64,000 nucleotides of DNA from NCBI GenBank assembly GCA_034008185.1, contig CM067086.1, positions 66,448,286-66,512,285 on the forward strand, written 5' to 3'. The notes beneath the pieces are model-generated. The model searched no databases. It saw only the letters and a list, made by a program, of their open reading frames with translations, and was not told the DNA's origin. The number at the start of each line of letters is the position of its first letter. Within the stretch, counting starts at the first letter, position 1. Positions 1-7,393 of the stretch are shown here, piece after piece. The DNA comes from Gorsachius magnificus. Its lineage: Eukaryota > Chordata > Aves > Pelecaniformes > Ardeidae. The position numbers and the translations under genes were made by a program.

Positions 1-503
1 TAAGAATAACACACAGTGTGATACATTTGAAATGGCGATAGCCATATTTCACAAATTTTGATGGATTCATAGTCCAAATACCTTGCTAACAGATGTTTCT
101 TTTAAACTCAGAGTGGTACAGGAATAACTCAGAGGTATTACAGTGTCAGCACTGCCTTTTATCTGTGCGTGTCCTTTCAGTGACATCCCTGGGCTTTTCT
201 AATGCATGGGGCAGGTCTGAGCCAAAAAAAAAAAAAAAAAAAAAAAAGTGAAATCTTAAAAGAAGTCGTCCCTGGTTGTGTGTGAGTTTTGGGGCAGCGC
301 TGTAAGGAAGCCGACGCGCGCTGCCGCGGGCTCGCTGTCCGCTTGGGCACGGCGGCCTGGTGGTTTGTGGGAACGTGCTGGTTTACAGTGTCATTTCTGA
401 GCTGGCTTTTGGTTGTGGTTAATTGATGAACTTAGGAGTTCCCAGGGCCGCTCCCTGACCACATCTTTTGGTCTCATAACTTAACTAACTTTTCTCTCTG
501 TGG
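1..503. other. 5' flank, no gene seen
   Basis: This stretch holds no open reading frame or RNA gene I can recognise. It is ordinary AT-rich flank up to about 280 and becomes more GC-rich around 290-360. It contains one long poly-A run, listed separately. It lies about 1.8 kb upstream of the mapped end of BMP4 exon 1, so distal promoter elements are possible, but nothing in the sequence singles one out. Confidence 0.6.
224..247. repeat. Poly-A run (24 A)
   Basis: Uninterrupted run of 24 adenines. No retroelement body that I recognise precedes it, so it is listed as a simple homopolymer, not as a SINE or LINE tail. CR1 elements end in ATTCTATG-type repeats and not in poly-A, so this run is not a CR1 tail. 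Confidence 0.9.
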
Positions 504-788
504 ATGACAGATGATAGGACGAGGGGGAATGGCTTGAAGCTGCGCCAGGGCAGGTTTAGGCTGGACATTAGGAAAAACTTCTTCACCGAGAGGGTTGTCA
601 GGCTCTGGAATGGGCTGCCCAGGGAGGTGGTGGAGTCCCCATCCCTGGAGGTATTTAAAAGAAGGATAGATGAGGTGCTTAGGGACAGGGTTTAGTGGTG
701 GGATGGCAGGGTTAGGTTAAAGGTTGGACTCGATGATCTTAAAGGTCTTTTCCAACCGAGGTGATTCTATGATTCTATGATTCTATGA
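504..788 (+). mobile_element. CR1 LINE 3' fragment (group 1)
   Basis: 5'-truncated CR1 non-LTR retrotransposon. Positions 504-695 encode the end of the CR1 reverse-transcriptase polyprotein, with the recognisable order [36 protein letters not shown], then a stop. The short 3' UTR with GGTTGGACTCGATGATCTT and TTTTCCAACC follows, and the copy ends in three ATTCTATG units. The remnant reading frame is intact over 63 codons but lacks the catalytic part, so the copy is dead. It sits about 1.5 kb upstream of BMP4 exon 1 in the same orientation, and its tail faces the next CR1. Confidence 0.93.
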
Positions 789-1264
789 CAGTTTGCCCAA
801 CGCAAAGAGACACCCCAGCAGGGCCAAGGGACAATATTTTAACGCCCTGGTGGTGTTCTCTTTATTTACCACGGGATCGTTCAGTCTACTCCATCTCTCT
901 GAAGTATGCAACATCTATCACTCTTCGTTAGGGTGTCTTTCCCAGGAGCTGCCTTCTCCATGCCTTGATTGTACATCACCCCCTGTATGTCCAGTTGATG
1001 TGTGCTACTGGCAGACCGGTCTGTCCCCAGACCTCATCTGGGAACAGCCTCAAGCCTTGGGAAGCCTGGCTCTTAAGTCTCAACCCCAAAGCTGGCCCAG
1101 GGCGATGCTGGGGTTGAACTGTGGGGCAGGGAGCATCCTTCCTCCAGGAGAGCCCTGCTCGTACCCCCCTGGAGCATCCAGCTGCAGCCGTACACAGCCC
1201 GTGCCGGCTGGGGAAGGCTCCTGCTTCACATCCAGGTGGGGGTCCGGGAACCTGGCCTGGTGGG
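789..1264. other. Intervening 5' flank, no gene seen
   Basis: Unique-looking, moderately GC-rich sequence between two CR1 copies. A 159-codon open frame starting at 793 crosses it, but its composition is what open GC-rich DNA gives by chance. It shows no domain or motif, and it runs into the tail of the next CR1. No promoter motif stands out. Confidence 0.55.
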
Positions 1265-1497
1265 AATCATAGAATCATAGAATGTTTTGGGTTGGAAGGG
1301 ACCCCTAGAGGTCATCTAGTCCAACCCCCCTGCAGTGAGCAGGGACACCACTAACTAGATCAGGTTGCTCACAGCCCCGTCCAACCTGGCCTTGAATGTT
1401 CCCAGGGATGGGGCCTCCACCGCCTCTCTGGGCAACCTGTTCCAGTGTTTCACCACCCTCGTTGTAAAGAATTTCCTCCTTAGATCCAGTCTAAAGG
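1265..1497 (-). mobile_element. CR1 LINE 3' fragment (group 2)
   Basis: Reverse-strand CR1. Read on the minus strand it ends in GTTGGACTAGATGACCTCTA, then CCCTTCCAACCCAAAACATT and ATTCTATG repeats (tail at the left edge). Its polyprotein remnant includes [22 protein letters not shown] and [14 protein letters not shown]. It is truncated at its 5' end near 1497, where CpG-island sequence begins. It lies about 0.8 kb upstream of the mapped end of BMP4 exon 1, so the proximal promoter region has tolerated an insertion here. Confidence 0.92.
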
Positions 1498-1549
1498 GGG
1501 GAAGAGAGTTATTCTGGCAGCCAGGGAGGGAAGAGCGAGGAGAAGATCC

Positions 1550-2760
1550 GGAGGGTGGGTGGGAAGCCAGGGCAGGGATAACCCACGGGCCTGGCAGTGG
1601 GCTCCCAGCCCCGGGAGGGCATGGGGGTCTCCAGCAGCGCGAACCCCTGGGGTCCGGCGTGGGCACGGGAGGGACCGGGTCTCTGCCGCCGCGCAGCCGC
1701 TCCTCATTCCCCAGCGCTCCCTCCCTTCTCGGCAGGGGAGAGCCGCTGCCCGAGGCTTTCCCTTCCCAAAACCCGGCCTCCCGGCGGGTCCGCGGGCCCC
1801 GCTCCCCCGGCGCGGCGTGCTGGGCGGGGGCCGTGCGGGGACACGCACGTCCCAGGGAGCGCAGGCCGGCGCCAACCCCCCCCCGCCCCCCCGAGGGAGC
1901 ACCGGGAGCGGCCGCGGGGGGATGCACCCCCGGGGATGCACCTGAGCGGCGCGGGGGGCGCCCCCGGGGACCGCGCTGACCCCGTCCCACGCCCGCCGCG
2001 GCCTCGGGCGCAGCCCCTCCGGCCCCCCCCATCCCCCCCCCCCCGGGCGCCGCGGGCCGGGAGCCGGGCGCGGGCGGCGGCGGCGGCCGCACTCGAGCCG
2101 GGCCGGGCCGGGCTGGCGGGGTGCGCGGCTCCACGTGACTGCGGGGCCGGGAGAAAACCGGGGCCGGCGGCGGCGGCGGCCGCACTGCGCCCGGGCGGCG
2201 CGCGGGAGGCGCTCGGCAGCCGCTGCCCGGGGCTTTCGGCGCGCTGGGTGCGGGCTGGCTCTCCAGAATCATGGACTGTGCTGATATGCCTTGCTTGCTG
2301 TCAGTGAGTACAGCCCTCTTCTTCCTCGGCCTCGCTCTTTACTTTTGGCTTTCGTGACGGTGCTTGATTTTTAGTTGTTGGGTTTTTTTTAATTTTTTTT
2401 TTTTTTTTTTAAACTTTATTTTGGTCTTGGCCCCGTCCGTCCGTGTCCCCTGCCCGGGATCCGGCGGCGGGACAGGAACCCGCGGTCCCTTCCCCGGCCC
2501 CCCGCGCCGGGCGCCCCCGGGGCCCCACCGCGGCTTTGCCCCGGGCCCGGCGGGGCGAGCGGGGCCGGGATGCGCCGGAGCCCCGCGGGGCCGTGGGGGC
2601 TGCCGGGCGGCGAGCGGCTGCCCCTCGGGGGCTCTAGCGTGGTTTTGCCATTTATTCTTATTTCCAAGTTTATTCGGAACGGGAGGAGGAGGAGGGTGGT
2701 GGTGGGGGGGTTGATTCTCATCCTGACTTTCCTTGTTGTTTGTTGTTGCGTTTTTTTACA
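1550..2760. promoter_or_regulatory. CpG island and presumed BMP4 promoter region
   Basis: Extremely GC-rich sequence dense in CpG, with long C runs (around 1876-1893, 2023-2030 and 2033-2044), CCCCGCCC GC-box cores and a CACGTG E-box at 2132-2137. No TATA box is visible at a useful distance from exon 1. This fits a TATA-less, CpG-island promoter of a developmental gene. The island covers the presumed transcription start, the end of the non-coding first exon (2303) and the first intron. The start site itself cannot be placed from sequence; I would expect it within the few hundred bases before 2270. Confidence 0.75.
2200..2303 (+). other. BMP4 non-coding exon 1 (3' part; start not determined)
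   Basis: The right border is supported. A GTGAGT donor begins at 2304, and joining the exon at 2303 to the acceptor CCCAG ending at 2766 gives the junction CTGTCA/AGACACCATG. That junction matches the human BMP4 leader as I remember it. The left border of 2200 is only nominal, because the transcription start is unknown. The exon carries two in-frame upstream ATGs at 2271 and 2286 that open a short uORF reaching the main start codon (listed separately). Confidence 0.7.
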
Positions 2761-2787
2761 CCCCAGAGACACCATGATTCCTGGTAA
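2271..2787 (+). promoter_or_regulatory. BMP4 upstream ORF overlapping the start codon (spliced)
   Basis: ATG at 2271 has A at -3 and G at +4, a strong initiation context. It reads 11 codons to the exon end at 2303, continues exactly in frame from 2767, and stops at TAA 2785-2787. The spliced peptide is MDCADMPCLLSRHHDSW, 17 residues. It overlaps the BMP4 ATG (2774) by 14 nt in a different frame, so ribosomes that use it pass the BMP4 start. A second in-frame ATG lies at 2286. The human leader, from memory, has the same layout with a closely similar peptide, which argues for a conserved translational brake on BMP4. It depends on the inferred splice junction. Confidence 0.68.
2304..2766 (+). 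other. BMP4 intron 1 (463 bp)
   Basis: GTGAGT donor at 2304 and a pyrimidine-rich tract (TTTTTTTACACCCCAG) ending at 2766. The intron holds an 18-base T run at 2393-2410. It is CpG-rich in its first half and less so towards the acceptor. From 2570 to the BMP4 ATG it is open in the BMP4 frame, so retention of the intron would allow an N-terminally extended protein (see findings). Confidence 0.7.
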
Positions 2788-3143
2788 CCGAATGCTGATG
2801 GTCATCCTACTATGCCAAGTCCTGCTAGGAGGTACTAACCATGCTAGCCTGATACCCGAGACCGGCAGGAAGAAAGTCGCAGAGCTTCAGGGACAAGCCG
2901 GATCCGGACGCCGCTCTGCCCAAAGCCATGAACTCTTGCGGGGTTTCGAAACAACTCTGCTGCAGATGTTTGGGCTGCGAAGGCGGCCTCAGCCCAGCAA
3001 GTCAGCCGTCATTCCTAGTTACATGCTGGATCTCTATCGACTCCAGTCCGGAGAAGAGGAGGAAAGCCTCCAGGAAATTAGCCTGCAGTACCCGGAGCGA
3101 TCGACCAGCCGGGCAAACACCGTGAGGAGTTTCCACCATGAAG
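2774..3143 (+). other. BMP4 exon 2, coding part
   Basis: Encodes residues 1-123 and the first base of codon 124: signal peptide, then the start of the prodomain, including the [14 protein letters not shown] and [15 protein letters not shown] stretches typical of BMP2/4. The exon begins at 2767, just 7 nt before the ATG. Its donor is AAG/GTCAGT, with GT at 3144-3145. The intron that follows is phase 1, as in the BMP2/BMP4 pair, where the prodomain is split at this point. Confidence 0.95.
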
Positions 3144-4964
3144 GTCAGTGATGGGAGGAGGTAAATTCCCACTCCCAGTAGCGATCGGGATTTCCTTGCG
3201 TTTGGAAGCTTAGAAATGCACTTAGAAGCAGGACGTGCCCGGCCCTAAATTTATGGGAGGAAAACCACCCCCCCCCTCCCTCCCCAAGCCTGCTGTGTGT
3301 GGGTGACAGGCGTGCTGCTCTGTAGTTTTTCCAGCATCCTGTGCTTAACCCGAGCTTGACCATATTTTGAGGTGCTTTTGCCTCTGTTGACAACAGCGAG
3401 TTTCCTTCGGTGCCTCTGCCTCGGGGTCACTCCCTGGGCTCGCGTGGATTTAATGGCTCTGGATCGGATGCGGGAGTAAAGTGAGGGCGGGATCTCGCCC
3501 CTGGTGTGTTTCTTTTGAACTATCAAAGCGATTGCTGCCTGGTTTTGCTCTTAAAAAGAAAAAAAAATTCCAAAAAAACCCCTACTCGAATTTAATACTT
3601 ACAGCTGTGTGTTTATAAGGTTTATTCAATAGGCCCTTGTAATCTGATCCAAATGTTTCCTAGCGGATGTTTCTTTTCCAAAGTAAATCTGAATTATTAA
3701 TCCAGCCGCATCATTACTGCATTGGAATTTGCTTCTCTTTCTCCCCCTGCCCCCTGCGCCCCGTAACAAGGCACCTCTGTGCTCCGTGGCGCCACACCTC
3801 GCCGGGGAGATGATTTTGGAGAGATTGCAGGGGGGGCAGGCGAAAGGGGAAAAGCCTCCCCAAAAGGGGCAGCGAGACGGGAAGGGGTGACCCCATCTGG
3901 GCGCGGGCATGCGGAGGGCAAGGGAGCTGTGCCGGGGCGAGAGCCGCTCCGGGTCCACCCAGGAGGGATGCGCGGGGGAGCGGGGAAGTGCCGGTGGCAG
4001 CCAGGCAGGTGAAGCGTGGGTGCGTGTGGTGGCTGCGCCGGGGGCGGTGGCTGGGTGCCCTGAGGCTGATGTGCTCTTGTTTGCTTTTTGTACCGCTTCC
4101 TCCCCGCCCTGCTCCCCTCCAGAGCACCTGGAGAGCATCCCGGGTCCCAGCGAGGCGCCCCGGATCCGCTTTGTCTTCAACCTCAGCAGCGTCCCAGAAA
4201 ATGAGGTGATCTCCTCGGCGGAGCTGCGGCTGTACCGGGAGCAGGTGGAGGAGCCGAGCGTGGCGTGGGAGAGGGGCTTCCACCGGATAAACATTTACGA
4301 AGTGATGAAGCCGCTGTCGGAGCGCGCTCAGGCCATTACGCGCCTGTTGGACACGCGTCTGGTGCACCACAACGTGACGCGCTGGGAGACCTTTGATGTG
4401 AGCCCGGCTGTGATCCGGTGGACCAAGGACAAGCAACCGAACCACGGGCTGGTGATCGAGGTGACCCACCTCCACCATGCACAGACTCATCAGGGCAAAC
4501 ACGTCAGGATTAGCCGATCTTTACCTCAAGGGCGCGGGGACTGGGCTCAGCTCAGGCCGCTCCTGGTCACTTTTGGGCACGACGGGCGAGGCCACGCGCT
4601 GACCCGCAGAGCCCGCCGGAGCCCCAAGCACCAGCGTTCCCGCAAGAACAAAAAAAACTGCCGCCGCCATGCCCTCTATGTGGATTTCAGCGACGTGGGC
4701 TGGAACGACTGGATCGTGGCGCCCCCGGGGTACCAGGCGTTTTACTGCCACGGGGACTGCCCCTTCCCTCTGGCCGACCACCTCAACTCCACGAACCACG
4801 CCATCGTGCAGACGCTGGTGAACTCCGTGAACTCCAGCATCCCCAAGGCCTGCTGCGTGCCCACGGAGCTGAGCGCCATCTCCATGCTCTACCTGGATGA
4901 GTATGACAAGGTGGTCCTGAAAAACTACCAGGAGATGGTGGTGGAGGGGTGCGGGTGCCGCTGA
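2774..4964 (+). CDS. BMP4: Bone morphogenetic protein 4 precursor (two coding exons)
   Basis: Secreted TGF-beta superfamily ligand. The dimer binds BMP type I and II serine/threonine kinase receptors and signals through SMAD1/5/8 in early patterning, limb, neural tube, eye and bone formation. Joining 2774-3143 to 4123-4964 gives 403 residues; I recall about 405 for chicken. Residues 1 to about 22 form a signal peptide (hydrophobic [13 protein letters not shown]). The prodomain runs to residue 289. It has a furin-type RISR site at 252-255 and the main RARR site at 286-289. The mature ligand (290-403) has all seven cystine-knot cysteines: 303, 332, 336, 367, 368, 400 and 402. N-glycosylation sequons lie at N143, N207, N345 and N360. 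The ATG at 2774 has A at -3 and opens the conserved MIPGNRM start. No frameshift or missing key residue is seen, so the gene looks functional. Confidence 0.98.
3144..4122 (+). other. BMP4 intron 2 (979 bp, phase 1)
   Basis: GTCAGT donor at 3144 and a strong acceptor, CTGCTCCCCTCCAG, ending at 4122. The split codon (G/AG) gives Glu124, restoring FHHEEHLE across the junction. The part up to about 3700 is mixed or AT-rich; from 3720 on it is GC-rich and open in the exon-3 frame from 3909, which is chance and not coding. I see no repeat in it apart from short A runs near 3558-3580. Confidence 0.93.
4506..4517 (+). other. BMP4 upstream (S2) proprotein-convertase site
   Basis: Codes for Arg-Ile-Ser-Arg, residues 252-255. 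In BMP4 this minimal furin motif is known to be cut after the main site and to influence how long the ligand stays bound to its prodomain, and so its range and stability. It is intact here. Only its presence is seen; use in this species is inferred. Confidence 0.85.
4608..4622 (+). other. BMP4 main (S1) cleavage site
   Basis: Codes for Arg-Ala-Arg-Arg followed by Ser290. Cleavage after Arg289 would release a 114-residue ligand starting SPKH. The basic segment just after the site (residues 295-300, rich in Arg and Lys) is the known heparan-sulfate-binding tail of BMP4, which limits diffusion. Confidence 0.88.
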
Positions 4965-5190
4965 CCCCCTTCCCCGCCGCCCTCTCCTCCCCTTCTCTCT
5001 CCCTCCCGTCCCACCCCAGAACTGCTTGCTATAGCTGGACTCTTCTCTAAACTAAACGTTCACCTTGACCTTATTTATGACTTTATGTGCAAATGTTTTT
5101 GACAATAATGATCATATATTTTGACAAAATATATTTATAACTACATATTAAAAGAAAAAAAATAAAATGAGTCATTATTTTAAAGGTAAA
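4965..5190 (+). other. BMP4 3' UTR
   Basis: Short pyrimidine-rich beginning, then an AT-rich stretch from about 5040 with UUAUUUAUG at 5071-5079, several UAUUUAUA-like words and two poly-A signal candidates. The final ~130 bases closely resemble the end of the human BMP4 mRNA as I remember it, including the AATAAAATGAGTCATTATTT block. The cleavage position near 5185 is estimated. Confidence 0.82.
5161..5166 (+). terminator. BMP4 polyadenylation signal AATAAA
   Basis: Canonical AATAAA, 197 nt after the stop codon, with a TCATTATTTTAAAGG stretch downstream where cleavage is expected. A weaker ATTAAA lies at 5147-5152. No other AATAAA in the first kilobase after BMP4 is as well placed. Confidence 0.85.
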
Positions 5191-5988
5191 CGCATTTTGT
5201 GTCTCGCCTCTCAGGGTGCTGCCGAGGCTGTGCTGGCTGGGAGTGCAGCAGGGAATAGATCTCCCCTACTTATCTTCTCCCCCCAACCCCTCCCTGCTTT
5301 CCTCCCTACCCCTTTTCCCCCTTAAAGGCTTTGCAAATTTTAGTCTTTCTATTTCTCGCCGAGGTACCGCGGATCCCCCTGTGCTGGGGCTGCGCCACGT
5401 GGGAGATGAGGGTCCCTGGAGACTAGAGCTGCTTCTCCCGGCCGCTGGGAATAGAACCGACCTTGCTAACCTGGCCCAAGCCTTTGCAAAGCAACCCACC
5501 AAAAATGCATTTGAAAAGAAGGTGAAGGTTTACCTGAGGGCTTTATGCTAAACCCGCCGGGTTTTATAACCTTCGTCCATCTTCAGGATTCCCCAGGTTT
5601 TAAAACTATTAACATTTCCCCCCTCACCCTCCTCCCCTCCCCACTGGAGATTGGCTTCTTTGGGAAGCTTCAAAGGTTTGCACGGGTCCTTTGAAGATCA
5701 AGTCGCCCCATTACGATGCCAAAAAAAAAAGATATCTGAAGCAGTTAAATGTGTTGGCTAATAGCTACCTGTTCTGTGTCCTCTCCAAGTTGCTTCTGAG
5801 CAGGTACAGTCGGAAGTGTCTAGGGCCTGAAATCCCTGCCTCAAATGTGTTGGAGGGACTGTGTTTGGCTTGGAAAACAGGGAGCTGCGCCCTGGGCTGG
5901 GCGGCATGGGGGGGTGCGTGCCTGGGGCTCGTATTCTCAGTGATGGTGGGAGTGGGAAGGGAGGGGAGCAGGGTGAGGGTGCATGATG

Positions 5989-5989
<1 letters not shown>

Positions 5990-6019
<30 letters not shown>
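5990..6019. repeat. Poly-T run (30 T)
   Basis: Uninterrupted 30-base thymine run, so 30 A on the minus strand. No retroelement body that I recognise abuts it on the minus strand. Its length makes it prone to sequencing and replication slippage. Confidence 0.92.
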
Positions 6020-6872
6020 CCTTTAATGACTGAAGCTTTCCAGCCCTCCGAAAGGGGCAGCTTGGTTGAAACCAATAAAAACTGGAGCAGAAAGCTTGCC
6101 AAAAGCCTTGGCTCCCTGAAGAGTGCAGGTGGAGAGAGGAGATGGGAGCTGCAGGGGGAGGTGAGCGTGGCCCTGCTTTTCTCTCAGAAGCAAAAAAAAA
6201 AAGAAACCAAAAAAGCAAATCAGCCCTCAACCTCCTCTGTGCCAGCGAGGCTTTTCCGGTTCTCCATCCCACTGCGCGACGGCGCACAGGAGCAGGACGC
6301 AGGGTCCTCTCCGCTGCTGGTGAGCTTTTGGGTGGCTCTGTGCCTCCCCAGTGGGGTGCTGCAGGGACCCCACAGACTCTCAGCACCCCACCAGGCAGCG
6401 ATGGGTGCTTGCTACGGGGACAGAGTATCCCCGGCATGGCAGGGCTCTGCCTAGGTGCTGGCAGGGGTGCACAGCACCTATAGGGCTGCAGCAGGTCGTG
6501 GGGATCCCCCCACTGCTGGGGAGCCCGGGCGTGCGTGTAGGGGGCCGGGGTTATTGCTGCCGCATCTCGGGGGGCCCCTTGCCCGGAGCTGACACTCTCA
6601 TTCCTGCCTTTAGAAGGGAAATGTGTGGCCCGGGGCATCGGCGACCTGCTGCCTCCCCTTTGATGCCTGCATATCAGACATAGCCATGCCAAAGAAAGAA
6701 TTTCATTTTGAAGTGGCATCAGCTGCCTGACAGGGCAATTACACACATCTGCCCCGCTGCCGATAACCCCGGCTGCTGGGGGGCCGCTGGGGAAAGGGGG
6801 TGTCTGGGCCCCACGGCAGCCCGGGCTGTGCGGCAGGCACTGTAGGAGGGTGCCTGGGAAGAAAAAAAAAAA

Positions 6873-6911
6873 GTGTGTATATATATGTGTGTGTGTGTAT
6901 ATATATATATA
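6873..6911. repeat. Mixed (GT)n/(TA)n microsatellite
   Basis: Alternating blocks GTGTGTATATATATGTGTGTGTGT followed by a run of TA, 39 bases in all. It is flanked on the left by an A run (6862-6872). Likely polymorphic in length. Confidence 0.9.
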
Positions 6912-7360
6912 CCACTGTGCCTTTTTTTAAAAGAACAAAAGTCAAAGGAAGAGGCTTCTCCCAGGTTTGCTTCCCTGCTCGTCGTCGGTGCATCCCAGCT
7001 TGTCCCGGAGGCCGAAGGCCGGTGAGGGTGTCACACAGCTGAGCCGCCTGTGCGCAAACAGCTCGTGGATTTAGAGCGTTCTCGTCGCAGAAGTCTCCAA
7101 CCGCTTTGCTGCGTTATGGATCTGTTTGGTTTGGTGCTTATTTTTGCATTGCGTTTAAATGACGAAATCAAAGCTTTGGCCCCATGGAGGCCAAGGCACC
7201 TGCTTTTCCGTAGGTGCTGCGACGGGAGAGGTTGTCCTGACCTGTATGCAGCCTTTGGGAGATTTTCCTTTGCTTTGGTTTTCCTGCCCTGGTGCTGGGC
7301 TGTGGGTTGGTGAGCTCCTACATGGGGTCTTCTGCTCAGAAACCATAGGGAAAAACCCAA

Positions 7361-7364
<4 letters not shown>

Positions 7365-7391
<27 letters not shown>
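7365..7391. repeat. Poly-A run (27 A)
   Basis: 27 consecutive adenines with no recognisable retroelement upstream. Simple homopolymer. Confidence 0.9.

Positions 7392-7393
<2 letters not shown>

Larger units (their letters stand above)
4123..4964 (+). other. BMP4 exon 3, coding part with the mature ligand
   Basis: Encodes residues 124-403 and the TGA at 4962-4964. It covers most of the prodomain ([33 protein letters not shown]) and the entire mature ligand from 4620. GC content is high, as in the CpG island upstream, which suits a gene under polycomb/CpG-island control; that last point is inference. The C-terminal 102 residues, from the first knot cysteine to the end, contain no change at a cysteine and keep the CGCR end. 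Confidence 0.96.

Noticed and set aside
224..247. Poly-A run as the tail of a processed pseudogene or SINE
   Set aside because: No mRNA-like or SINE body is visible to its left.
793..1272. 159-codon open frame upstream of BMP4
   Set aside because: Composition is low in charged residues and has no motif, and the frame runs into a CR1 tail. Chance frame.
1355..2307. Several long open frames on both strands in the CpG island (up to 305 codons)
   Set aside because: GC-rich DNA has few stops. The translations are Pro/Gly/Ala/Arg-rich, overlap on both strands and partly run through CR1 sequence.
3909..4122. Extension of the BMP4 exon 3 frame into the intron
   Set aside because: Open only because the intron end is GC-rich. 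The splice acceptor at 4122 and the split Glu124 codon give the proper BMP4 sequence.
3626..4799. Long minus-strand frames across BMP4 (up to 262 codons)
   Set aside because: Antisense shadows of the BMP4 coding exon and GC-rich intron.
5690..6746. 269-codon minus-strand frame that includes a poly-Lys stretch
   Set aside because: The poly-Lys comes from the 30-base T run. There is no domain or splice evidence.
7365..7391. Poly-A run as a retrocopy tail
   Set aside because: No recognisable coding remnant or element upstream.
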